This document shows, piece after piece, positions 25,038 through 33,204 of a stretch of 64,000 bases of DNA (positions are counted from its first letter, which is position 1; each line of letters begins with the position of its first letter). Origin of the DNA: RYN-230 sp963770535 (lineage in GTDB: Bacteria > Actinomycetota > Actinomycetes > Streptosporangiales > Streptosporangiaceae); assembly GCA_963770535.1 (NCBI GenBank), contig CAVYPZ010000004.1:1178001-1242000 (forward strand), given 5' to 3'. The notes beneath the pieces were generated by a model. The model made no database searches. It saw only the letters and a program-made list of their open reading frames with translations, and was not told where the DNA came from. The translations under genes were made by a program, and so were the position numbers.

Positions 25038-26510
25038 GTGACTGTGAAGACTAAGGGTGGCGGCCCGGTGAGTCGTGCCGGGCGGGGGCGCCGTGAAGGT
25101 CCGGGGCGGGCTGCGGCGGTGGAGCAGCTGACTCGCGCGGACCGGGTGGCGCGGGGCAAGGATGCCCGGGCCGTGGCACCGCTGGAGACGCATGCGGAGT
25201 TCGCGCCGGATGGGTCGCGGGATCCGGTGGGGCTGCTGCTGGAGCAGGCGAAATCGCGGGTGCCGGAGCTGGTGCCGGTGCGGCACGGGCGGATGCTGGT
25301 GTCGCCGTTCACGTTTTACCGGGGGGCGGCGCTGCCGATGGCGGCGGACCTGGCCAGCACACCCGCCTCGGGGCTGCGGGTCCAGCTGTGCGGGGATGCG
25401 CACCTGTCGAACTTCGGGGCGTTCGCCTCGCCGGAACGGCGGCTGGTCTTCGACGTCAATGACTTCGATGAGACCCTGCCGGGGCCATTCGAGTGGGATG
25501 TCAAGCGGCTGGCCGCGAGCCTGGCCGTGGCGGGGCGCGACAACGGGTTTCCGGGCAAGGCCTGCCGCAAGATCATTATGGCGGCGGCCGAGGGGTACCG
25601 CACTGCGATGCGCGGGTTCGCGGAGCAGACCTTCCTGGACGTCTGGTACGCGCACGTGGACATCGAGCCGGTCCTGGCCCAGTTCCGGTCCCAGGTGAAG
25701 GCGAAAAGGTACAAGGAAGCCGAGAAGCTGCTGGCCAAGGCGCACACCGCGGACAGCATGAAGGCGCTGGGCAAGCTGACCACCGTGGTCAACGGGCGTC
25801 GGCGGATCATCAGCGACCCGCCGATGATTGTCCCGGTCGAAGAGGTCTTCGCCGACGTGCAGGCCGACGCGCTGTACAAGCTGCTCGGGTCCGTGCTGGG
25901 CAAGTACCGGCGGACCCTGCAGTCTGACCGGCGGCACCTGCTGGAGCAGTTCACGCTGGTCCAGGTGGCCCGCAAGGTCGTCGGGGTCGGCAGCGTCGGC
26001 ACCCGCGCCTGGGTCGTGCTGATGGATGCCCTGGATGGCGTCGAGCCGCTGTTCCTGCAGGCCAAAGAGGCCCAGCCGTCGGTCCTGGCGGACTACTGCG
26101 GGCGCAGCCAGTATGCCAACCAGGGCGAGCGGGTCGTCGCCGGGCAGCATCTGATGCAAGCCCAGAGCGACATCTTCCTCGGCTGGACCCGCATCGCCAA
26201 CCCCATCGACGGGGCGGACCGGGACTTCTATGTCCGCCAGCTGAAGGACTGGAAGTTCTCCGTGCCGATCGAGCTGATGCTCCCGGAGGGCATGATCCTG
26301 TACGCCCGGCTGTGCGGGTGGACCCTGGCCCGGGCGCACGCCCGCTCTGGTGACCGCGTCGCCCTGGCCGCCTACCTCGGCGGCTCTGCCAAGTTCGACC
26401 AGGCCATCGCCGACTTCGCCGAAACCTACGCCGACCAGAACGAACGCGACTACGCCGCGCTCAAGACCGCCGTCAAAGACGGCAAAGCCGAAGCCACCAC
26501 CGAGATCTGA
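25038..26510 (+). CDS. DUF2252 family protein
   Basis: About 490 aa. The DUF2252 family has a kinase-like (aminoglycoside phosphotransferase-like) core. Its marks here are RHGRMLVSPFTFYRGAALPM near residue 85, LCGDAHLSNFGAFASPERRL near 115 (the HxxN 'catalytic loop' analogue), VFDVNDFDETLPGPFEWDVK near 137 and the C-terminal LCGWTLARAHARSGD. The physiological substrate is unknown. I chose GTG 25038 because AAGGAG (25027-25032) sits 5 nt before it, whereas GTG 25032 lies inside that ribosome-binding site. It follows the gene-fragment patch at 24759-25003 and precedes the Acg nitroreductase fragment. Confidence 0.88.
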   Translation: MTVKTKGGGPVSRAGRGRREGPGRAAAVEQLTRADRVARGKDARAVAPLETHAEFAPDGSRDPVGLLLEQAKSRVPELVPVRHGRMLVSPFTFYRGAALPMAADLASTPASGLRVQLCGDAHLSNFGAFASPERRLVFDVNDFDETLPGPFEWDVKRLAASLAVAGRDNGFPGKACRKIIMAAAEGYRTAMRGFAEQTFLDVWYAHVDIEPVLAQFRSQVKAKRYKEAEKLLAKAHTADSMKALGKLTTVVNGRRRIISDPPMIVPVEEVFADVQADALYKLLGSVLGKYRRTLQSDRRHLLEQFTLVQVARKVVGVGSVGTRAWVVLMDALDGVEPLFLQAKEAQPSVLADYCGRSQYANQGERVVAGQHLMQAQSDIFLGWTRIANPIDGADRDFYVRQLKDWKFSVPIELMLPEGMILYARLCGWTLARAHARSGDRVALAAYLGGSAKFDQAIADFAETYADQNERDYAALKTAVKDGKAEATTEI

Positions 26511-26541
26511 CACCGGGCCCGGGTCAGCTCATCCAACCCGC

Positions 26542-26785
26542 ATGCTGCACCTGGTCGCGGACGCCGAGTGCAGCCAGGTCGCCGACCCTGCCTACCGCGC
26601 CGAGCTCGCGCGCTGGGTAGGCGGCGAGCGCGACCGTGACGGCATACCCGACAGCGCCCTTGGCCCTCGCGCCGCCACCGGTCTGACACCGATCCGCGAC
26701 TCCACCCCCGCCCGGCCGGACCCTGTCCGCTATGCCTCGTTTGAGATCAAGCCGCAGCTGGCCGTGCTCTCGCAGACGCATCCAT
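26542..26785 (+). pseudogene. C-terminal fragment of an Acg-type nitroreductase
   Basis: The frame reads MLHLVADAECSQVADPAYRA, then ELARWVGGERDRDGIPDSAL and GPRAATGLTPIRD, ending VRYASFEIKPQLAVLSQ. This is the middle to C-terminal part of the Acg family of FMN-binding-like nitroreductases, known from mycobacterial dormancy (DosR) regulons. The N-terminal half and the extreme C-terminus are gone, and the frame then runs into unrelated sequence before the ABC1 gene. Confidence 0.7.
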
Positions 26786-27005
26786 GGAGGCGCCCCAGCG
26801 CCGGCCCGGCAGTTTGTACCCCTATGCGCGGATGCGATTCGGTGACTACGGCTGCCGGAGACCTGTTCGTGGTCGGGACACCGGGTGGCGGCGGATAGGT
26901 ATGGCGCGCCGCCCGGTAGCGGTGCGCCAGGCGGCGGCCCGGTATAACTGGCGGCCACTGGACGTCACTGTGATGCGTTATGCCGGCACAGTGGACAATG
27001 GGATC

Positions 27006-29096
27006 ATGAGCGATCTGCCCCGCTACGCTGTCACCCGCACGGCCAGGCTGGCCAGGTTGCCGGTTGGGTTCGCAGGCCGGACCGCGCTGGGAAAAGGCAA
27101 GCGCCTGGGCGGCCGGCCAGCTGAGCTGGTGACCCAGCAAATCCAGCAGCGGACGGCAGATCAGGTCTTCAGGGTCCTTGGCGAGCTCAAGGGCGGCGCG
27201 ATGAAGCTCGGGCAGGCGCTGTCGGTATTCGAGGCCGCGCTGCCCCCGGAGATCGCCGAACCGTACCGGGCCACCCTGACCAGGCTGCAGGAATCCGCGC
27301 CGCCGTTGCCTGCCCGGACTATTCACAAGGTGCTCGCGGGCGACATGGGCGAGCAGTGGCGGGCCAGCTTCGCCGAGTTCGACGACCAGCCGGCGGCTGC
27401 GGCCTCCATCGGCCAGGTGCACCGGGCCGTCTGGCACGACGGGCGCCAGGTTGCCGTCAAGATCCAGTACCCGGGCGCGGGCAGGGCGCTGATCAGCGAT
27501 TTCAACCAGCTGAGCCGCTGCGCCCGGCTTTTCAGCGCGCTTATGCCTGGCCTGGACGCCAAGCCGCTGCTCGCCGAGCTGCGGGACCGGGTGGCCGAGG
27601 AACTTGATTACCGGCTGGAAGCTGCCGCCCAGCAGGCTTTCGCCGCCGCCTACGTGGGCGACCCAGACGTCTGCGTCCCACGTGTGGTCTCCGTCAGCGA
27701 CCACGTGCTCGTCAGCGAATGGCTTGACGGCATCCCGCTCGCCAGGATCATCGCCGGCGGCACGGCCGCTGAGCGGGACCGGGCGGGCATCATGATCATC
27801 CGTTTCCTGTTCTCAGGTCCTGCGCGAGTCAGGCTCCTGCACGCGGATCCGCACCCGGGCAACTTCCGGCTGCTTGCCGACGGGCGGCTCGGGGTGCTCG
27901 ACTTCGGCGCTGTCGCCCGGCTGCCAGGCGGCTTCCCGCCCATCTTCGGCAGGGTGCTGCGGCTCATGCACGACGGCGGCGACCTCGCGAAGCTCGAGGA
28001 CGAGTTCCGGTCGCATGGCTATCTCCGGGACGGCGTCAGCGTTGACCTGACTTCGCTGCGCGCCTTCCTGGCACCGCTCGCCGAGCCGTCCAGGGCGGAG
28101 TCGTTCAGGTTCAGCCGCGAATGGCTGCGTACCGAGACAATGCAGGCCTCAGCCTTGCGTTCGTCCAGCGTTCTGCGGCGGCTCAACCTGCCGCCCTCTT
28201 ACGTACTCATCCACCAGGTACTGGCATCTGGTCTGGGCGTGCTGTGCCAGCTTGAATGCGAAGCGCCCTTCCGCGCTGAGGTGCTCAGATGGATGCCCGG
28301 ATATGCGGACACGGCTGCCCCTGCGCCGCGGCCTCAGCCAGCTGGTGCCCGATCGCCTTCGCCAGCCAGGTCGGCGGTGGCGGCCACCGCCAACGGGCAA
28401 GCCAGGTCGGCGGTGGCGGCCACCGCCAACGGGCAAGCCCGGTCGGCGCTGCCAGCCACCGCCAACGGGCACGCCGGAGCCGCGAGGCCAGCCAGGCCGC
28501 GGGAGCAGGCAATGCCCGTGCCGCCAGCCAGAGCGGAGCCGCGGGAAAGGACGGCGCAGCCGGCTCAGCCTGCCTGGCCAGCAGGGCCAGAACAGATAAC
28601 ATGGTCGTACGTGCAGTGGAGGGACATCATGGCTAAGCTGCCGCGTCCTCAGTCGCCCGCGTGGTTCCGCGCCGTGTTCCCGGACCTGGCCGACTGGCTG
28701 GAGTCCCCATGGACAGGACCGCCGCCGTTCCTGACGGGCCAGGTGTTCCGGCTCGAGGAAGCGATGCGGGACGACCGCTATGTGGTCCGGGCTGAACTGC
28801 CCGGCCTGGACCCGGAGAACGACATCGAGGTCACGGTCGAGGGCCGGATCCTGACTATCCGCGCCGAGCGCCGCCAGCAGGATAACGCGCCGTGTCGTTC
28901 GGAGTTCCGCTACGGATCGCTCGCCCGCGCGGTCAGGCTCCCCGCCAGGGTCGAGGCCGCGGACGTCTCCGCCCGGTACGACAAGGGAGTCCTCGAGGTC
29001 AGCGTCCCGGTCCGCGTGGTCAAGCCAGAAGGCACCCGGATCCCCATCGAGGACGCCAATGCGATACCCGAGCAGCCGCCTGACCAGGCCGGATGA
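27006..29096 (+). CDS. ABC1/UbiB-type kinase joined in frame to an Hsp20 domain
   Basis: From ATG 27006 (MSDLPRYAVTRTARLARLP) one uninterrupted frame runs to 29096 (696 aa). Residues 1-435 are an ABC1/ADCK/UbiB atypical kinase: the KxGQ motif in GGAMKLGQALSVFEAALP, nucleotide-binding Lys in VAVKIQYPG, EELDYRLEA, catalytic HADPHPGNFRLL and metal-binding LDFGAV. Residues 436-540 form a low-complexity Ala/Pro/Arg linker with a 12-residue repeat (ARSAVAATANGQ) present three times. Residues about 542-696 are an alpha-crystallin/Hsp20 module. The linker has no stop codon, so a true fusion is possible. An internal ATG at 28629 with GGAGGG could equally start a separate Hsp20. ABC1 proteins act in lipid-quinone metabolism, and Hsp20 is a holdase chaperone. 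Confidence 0.75.
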   Translation: MSDLPRYAVTRTARLARLPVGFAGRTALGKGKRLGGRPAELVTQQIQQRTADQVFRVLGELKGGAMKLGQALSVFEAALPPEIAEPYRATLTRLQESAPPLPARTIHKVLAGDMGEQWRASFAEFDDQPAAAASIGQVHRAVWHDGRQVAVKIQYPGAGRALISDFNQLSRCARLFSALMPGLDAKPLLAELRDRVAEELDYRLEAAAQQAFAAAYVGDPDVCVPRVVSVSDHVLVSEWLDGIPLARIIAGGTAAERDRAGIMIIRFLFSGPARVRLLHADPHPGNFRLLADGRLGVLDFGAVARLPGGFPPIFGRVLRLMHDGGDLAKLEDEFRSHGYLRDGVSVDLTSLRAFLAPLAEPSRAESFRFSREWLRTETMQASALRSSSVLRRLNLPPSYVLIHQVLASGLGVLCQLECEAPFRAEVLRWMPGYADTAAPAPRPQPAGARSPSPARSAVAATANGQARSAVAATANGQARSALPATANGHAGAARPARPREQAMPVPPARAEPRERTAQPAQPAWPAGPEQITWSYVQWRDIMAKLPRPQSPAWFRAVFPDLADWLESPWTGPPPFLTGQVFRLEEAMRDDRYVVRAELPGLDPENDIEVTVEGRILTIRAERRQQDNAPCRSEFRYGSLARAVRLPARVEAADVSARYDKGVLEVSVPVRVVKPEGTRIPIEDANAIPEQPPDQAG
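28365..28472 (+). repeat. 36-bp in-frame tandem repeat, three units
   Basis: Units at 28365-28400 and 28401-28436 are identical and 28437-28472 is a diverged copy. Each encodes ARSAVAATANGQ or a variant in the linker between the ABC1 and Hsp20 modules. This is a likely length-variable (VNTR-type) locus. Confidence 0.9.
28629..29096 (+). CDS. Hsp20/alpha-crystallin small heat-shock protein (internal start or fusion module)
   Basis: From ATG 28629 (GGAGGG 7 nt upstream) the sequence MAKLPRPQSPAWFRAVFPDL opens a 155-aa Hsp20. The alpha-crystallin core lies at about residues 45-135 (DDRYVVRAELPGLDPENDIE, then EFRYGSLARAVRLPARVEAA and GVLEVSVPV). A C-terminal I-x-I-like anchor (TRIPIEDAN) is present. 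Stand-alone actinobacterial homologues begin with a similar MAKLP sequence, which argues that this ATG is used. It is an ATP-independent holdase and stress-inducible in relatives. Here it can be made alone, as an ABC1 fusion, or both. Confidence 0.75.
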   Translation: MAKLPRPQSPAWFRAVFPDLADWLESPWTGPPPFLTGQVFRLEEAMRDDRYVVRAELPGLDPENDIEVTVEGRILTIRAERRQQDNAPCRSEFRYGSLARAVRLPARVEAADVSARYDKGVLEVSVPVRVVKPEGTRIPIEDANAIPEQPPDQAG

Positions 29097-29477
29097 AGAA
29101 CCGGCACCCGCAGGATGCTGCAGCGAGATGTCGCCATTGTTCCAGGTGATGTGCTTGCCGGAAGCCCGCGTACTTGCCTTGCAGGCTCTCCCGGATGACA
29201 GCCGGGGCCCCGGACGGCGGAGTATCGCCGGCGCGCAGTCATAGCCCCCGCGCTGGGCCACAGCCGGTGGCCAGTTGAACGGTACACCGCCGTTACCCGG
29301 CAGTAACTCCGGTTCTGCGGGCCGCGGCGGCAGGTACCCGCAGTACGGTCGAGCCCGTCTCAAAGGCCGGAAACGGCACATAGCTACCGATACCTCGGGC
29401 TGGGGACGATTGTGATACTGGTCCCACTGGCGCGGCAGTCCTTCACACGTTCCGTCTAACTGCCGGGATACTAGAGC
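29097..29477. other. 380-bp intergenic stretch, no gene seen
   Basis: It contains short broken frames only. I see no operator copy and no clear terminator. It presumably holds the promoter of the isoprenoid synthase gene at 29478. Confidence 0.4.
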
Positions 29478-31269
29478 ATGATGATCGCTGGACGTCGGTT
29501 GCCGCCTTGGGCGGCGCCGCCCCTCCGCGGGGACGATGGTCGAAGAGACGGCGCGGGCCGGCCGGGACTGGGGGACGCGTACCGCTGGTGTCGGCGCACG
29601 GTACGTGAACGTGATCCGGCGATCTACGCATTGACGGCTCTGATGCCGCGGATGCTGTGGCCTGGTTGCTGGGCGCTGTGGGCGGCGCTGGCGGCGGTGG
29701 ACGACATCGTCGACTCCGGCGACGAGGCACCCGACGGAGCGCGCCGCCGGGCTGCAGGCGTGGGTGAGTGCCCTGGACGCCGAGCTGGCGACAGGGACCA
29801 GCACCGACATGGTCCGTCGTGCCCTGGTCGACACCATCGTGCGGTGGGGACTCGACGTGGCTGACCTGCGGGCCTCGTTCCAGGTTCTGGCCGGCGACGT
29901 GCATCCCGCCCCCCTCGTCACCTGGGACGACTGGCGGGCGAGGTCGCGAGGGATGGACAGCGCGTGGGCCAGGCAGATCCTGGTCCTGCTTGACCGGGCC
30001 GGCGTGGACATGTCGTTCGCGCTGCGGCACGGCGAGGCGATCTCACGGTTCCTCGACGGCGTCCAGTTGATCGACAATCTGGCCGACCTGGCCGAGGATC
30101 TCGGCGAGCGGCCACTCACGATCCCGGCCGAAGTCCTCGACCGCTTTCCCGGCGCCGCCGAGGACCTGCCCCAGCGACGGTGGACGATGCCCGTGCAAGG
30201 CGTACTGGCCCACTTGGTCAGCATGGCCCGGCGCTGGGTGGACCAGCCCAGCCTCGGCGTCGGATGGCACCCGGGGCCGGCCATCCTGCTCGCGACCACG
30301 AGCCGCGTGTTCCTGGCCCGGCTCGACGCGATCGCCGCAGCCGGGCCCGGCCTGCTGTACGCCTCACCCGAGCCCGGGCGGATCACCCGGTGGCGGCTCC
30401 TCGCGCCTGCCCGGATCAGGATCGCCCTGGCCTGGAAGCTGACGACGCTCAGCGGGCCGCCTGCGGCCCGGCCCCTGCCAGCCCCGCCCGGACCTGCCGG
30501 GCCGCCGCGTGGCCAGGTCCTGCCCCCACGGCTGCGCGCGGACGGCGTCCGGGCCCCCCAGATCGCCGCCGACCGGATACCGCGGCACGTCGCGATCATC
30601 ATGGACGGCAACGGCCGCTGGGCCCAGCAGCGCGGCCTGCCTCGTCCCGAGGGACACCGCGCCGGTATCGAGGCCGTGCACGACGTTGTCCACGGCGCCC
30701 TGGAGATCGGGCTGTCCCACCTCACCCTGTACGCCTTCTCGACCGAGAACTGGAAGCGGGACGCCGGCGAGGTCACCCGGCTGTTCGCAATGCTCGACGA
30801 GGAACTGCGCTCGGCCCCCTACCTCGACCACGGCGTCCGGCTCCGCTGGCTAGGGTACCCTGACCGGCTGCCGTGGGAGCTTGTGCAGACCTTGCGGCGC
30901 AACGAAACCGCCAGCCGGGACCAGCGCACCCTGACACTCACCCTGTGCGTGAACTATGGCGGCCGCGCCGAGATCCTGCACGGGGCCGCCGCAGTCGCAC
31001 GCAGCGTCCTGGCGGGCGACCTCGACCCCGAACAGATCACAGAGGGCGAGTTCGCGCGCCGCCTCCCGCTGCCCGACCTGCCCGACGTGGACCTGCTGTG
31101 GCGGACCGGCGCCGAGCAGCGCACGTCCAACTTCCTCCCCTGGCACTCCACGTACGCCGAACTGTTCTTCACCACCAGCCTCTGGCCAGACGTCGACCGC
31201 CGCGACCTGTGGGACGCCATCGCCGAGTACGCACGACGGCGACGCCGTTACGGCGCGGCCACCAGCTGA
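29478..31269 (+). CDS. Squalene/phytoene-synthase-like domain fused to cis-prenyltransferase (UPPS), one frameshift
   Basis: Two domains on one gene of about 595 codons. N-terminal: a squalene/phytoene synthase-like fold with the first Asp-rich motif in ALAAVDDIVDSGDEAP and the second in QLIDNLADLAEDLGE. C-terminal (from about 30580): a complete cis-prenyltransferase with the catalytic Asp in HVAIIMDGNGRWAQQRGLP, LTLYAFSTENWKR, LCVNYGGRAEIL and DLLWRTGAEQRTSNFLPWHS. A frame change at about 29735 (gcacccgacggag, one C short) separates the first 85 residues from the rest. The downstream frame alone could start at 29764. The UPPS part should make a Z-polyprenyl diphosphate carrier from IPP. The N-terminal part could act on the same or another prenyl diphosphate. 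The fusion is the notable point. Confidence 0.8.
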
Positions 31270-32086
31270 CCTCAGCGCGAACGTCGGGGTGCCCTTGCTC
31301 ATCAAGACGCTGTGGGGGTCTGTCATCCCTGAATTACTGCCCCCATCAGGAAGTTACGGGCTGCTCGTGCCGTCTACGCGCCCTGCCCGGGCCGGTGCAA
31401 GGCACGCTGCACCGGCTTGGCGTGACCAGTCCAGCTGCACCGTTTGGCATCCACGCAGGAGGAACCCCGGGCTGAACCGATGGAGCCGCCCTAACGGCCT
31501 TATGTCCCTTCGTCTGGTGTCTGGGTGGCTGATCCAGCTGGCTTGGTGCATTGTGCCCGTCTCGACATGTGAATTCCTCAATGGCTGGCTACTTGACTCA
31601 ACGGAAGGAGAGATCAGGTCCGGGATCATGCTCAATTCCCCCGGAGCGTCCTCGCATGGTGGCGTGAGCTGTCCGATCCCGGTGACGGAACTGGAGCAGT
31701 TGGCCGGGTCCTTGATGCCATGGACGTTCCCTTGGGCGGTTTGGGCATGCATGGCCCGATGAACTGCAAGGACCTTGGACCCTACCAACTTATTGGCGAA
31801 CGTTGGCTACTGGAGAAAACAAGCCTGTAGTCAGGGAGATCGGCGCCGTCAATGCAGGCATGCAGCTCAAGTCCCCCGCAGGCGGTAATCGCTGGATCCG
31901 GGCGATCGGCGTCAGCGCCGGCGTGTTCGGCGGCGAAGGCGCCCAGGTGCAGCAGCAGTGTAAAGACTCCTGCACTCCATTTCCGGAACCAGTGGTCATC
32001 AGGCGCACGTGGCTGGGGCGAGTGGTCATGGGGAGCGGGCACCAGGTGCGGGTCGGTCCGGGTGAGCCGGTGGGAGGAGGCCAGGG
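31270..32086. other. 817-bp stretch without recognisable gene
   Basis: Frames on both strands are short or compositionally unlike the neighbours. I cannot attach any to a family. There are no operator copies. The last 50 bases contain a purine-rich ribosome-binding region (GGGAGGAGGCCAGGG) for the HAD gene at 32087. Confidence 0.4.
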
Positions 32087-32965
32087 ATGGCTGATCAGCT
32101 ACCGGGCTGGACCGACGGGCCGGCGAAGGCCCGGATCCTGGAGTTCGTCCAGTCGGTGACTGAGCCGGGTGAGCTGTTCGTCCCGGTGCCGGAGCGTGTC
32201 GCGGCATTCGATCACGATGGGACGTTGTGGTGTGAGAAGCCGATGTCTGCGCTGGCGGATTTCTTGTTGCGGCGGTGGCAGGAGATCGCCCGGGCCCATC
32301 CGGGTAAGGCGAGGCAGCAGCCGTGGAAGGCCGTCGCTGAGGGTGACAAGGAATGGCTTGCGGGGATCCTGGGGCACGTGCCTGGGCTGACCAGGGGCGT
32401 CGCGGAGGCGTACGAGGGCATTACCGTCGAGGCGTTCGAGAGGGCCGTGCGGGGGTTCTTCGATACTGCGCGTCATCCGTTGTTCGGCGTTCCCTACACC
32501 AGGCTCGCCTATCCTCCGATGCGCGAGCTGATCACCCTGCTGAGGGCCAGGGAGTTCGAGGTCTACATCTGCTCACCGGGCGGCCGGGACTTCACCCGGG
32601 TAGTGACGGGGGAGATGTATGGCATCTGCAGGCAGCACGTGATCGGCTCGGGCGCCACCCTGGAGTACCGTCGTGGCGAGGTGTACCGCACGAAAGGCGT
32701 CGAGCAGCCGATCGGCGACGGCCCGGGCAAGCCGGTCCACCTCTGGGCTCGCACCGGGCGCAAGCCGCTGCTGGCGGGCGGGAACGCCGACGGCGACGCC
32801 GCGATGCTGCGGACGGCCCGGTTCGGCCTGCTGATCCGCCACGACGACGCCGGGCGGGAATTCGCCTACGACGTGGGTGCGGAGAAGGCCCTGGCCAAGG
32901 CCAGGGAACGCGGCTGGACAGTCGTGAGCATGCAGAACGACTTCAAAGTGATGTTCGACCTGTGA
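32087..32965 (+). CDS. HAD-superfamily phosphatase (SerB-like)
   Basis: A 292-aa protein with the HAD motifs in order: motif I VAAFDHDGTLWCEKP (nucleophile Asp of DxDGT) near residue 41, a helical cap, motif II in VYICSPGGRDF near 165, the motif III Lys region, and motif IV LLAGGNADGDAAML near 230. It belongs with the phosphoserine-phosphatase-like (HAD-IB-type) small-molecule phosphatases; the substrate is not deducible. The ATG at 32087 is preceded by GGAGG. It stands alone between an uninformative stretch and the lipid kinase gene. The C-terminus (AKARERGWTVVSMQNDFKVM) is typical of actinobacterial relatives. Confidence 0.85.
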   Translation: MADQLPGWTDGPAKARILEFVQSVTEPGELFVPVPERVAAFDHDGTLWCEKPMSALADFLLRRWQEIARAHPGKARQQPWKAVAEGDKEWLAGILGHVPGLTRGVAEAYEGITVEAFERAVRGFFDTARHPLFGVPYTRLAYPPMRELITLLRAREFEVYICSPGGRDFTRVVTGEMYGICRQHVIGSGATLEYRRGEVYRTKGVEQPIGDGPGKPVHLWARTGRKPLLAGGNADGDAAMLRTARFGLLIRHDDAGREFAYDVGAEKALAKARERGWTVVSMQNDFKVMFDL

Positions 32966-33102
32966 TGAAGAACGCCGGTACTGCTGACCCGGATGGCCGT
33001 GCTGTCGGTGCTGGCCCCGCCACGTTTGCGAAGAGCCTCCCGTCAGGCCTGAGTGTGGGGCGAGCACGGAGCTACGCGTCGTTACCCCGGGGGTGTGGCC
33101 TT

Positions 33103-33119
33103 TCACTCAGCCCGGGTGA
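33103..33119. promoter_or_regulatory. Imperfect copy of the TCACCC-N5-GGGTGA repeat (site 8)
   Basis: TCACTCAGCCCGGGTGA has one mismatch in the left half-site and a 5-base spacer. It lies 86 bp upstream of the lipid kinase start at 33205, the same distance range as the perfect copies. Confidence 0.4.
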
Positions 33120-33168
33120 CCCGCTCCGCCGTTAGGTCGGCTTCACTCCGAAGAGGAGCGGGGCTTTC
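33120..33168 (+). terminator. Hairpin before the lipid kinase gene
   Basis: CCCGCTCC (33120-33127) pairs with GGAGCGGG (33155-33162), with an inner GCCG/CGGC pairing, followed by CTTTCTA. It could terminate transcripts from the HAD gene or form a 5' leader structure of the kinase gene. The weak T-tract leaves this open. Confidence 0.35.
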
Positions 33169-33204
33169 TAGGTGATTTGGCCGGGGAGTCAGCGGGAGGC
33201 ATGC

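Noticed and set aside
28365..28472. Short repeats as a CRISPR array
   Set aside because: Units are contiguous, in frame and without spacers, and no cas genes are near.
28149..30776. 875-codon minus-strand open frame
   Set aside because: Antisense to the ABC1-Hsp20 and prenyltransferase genes, with Arg/Pro/Ser-rich low-complexity translation; a GC-bias shadow.
31354..31788. 144-codon minus-strand frame
   Set aside because: No family resemblance and no ribosome-binding site; left as unassigned sequence.
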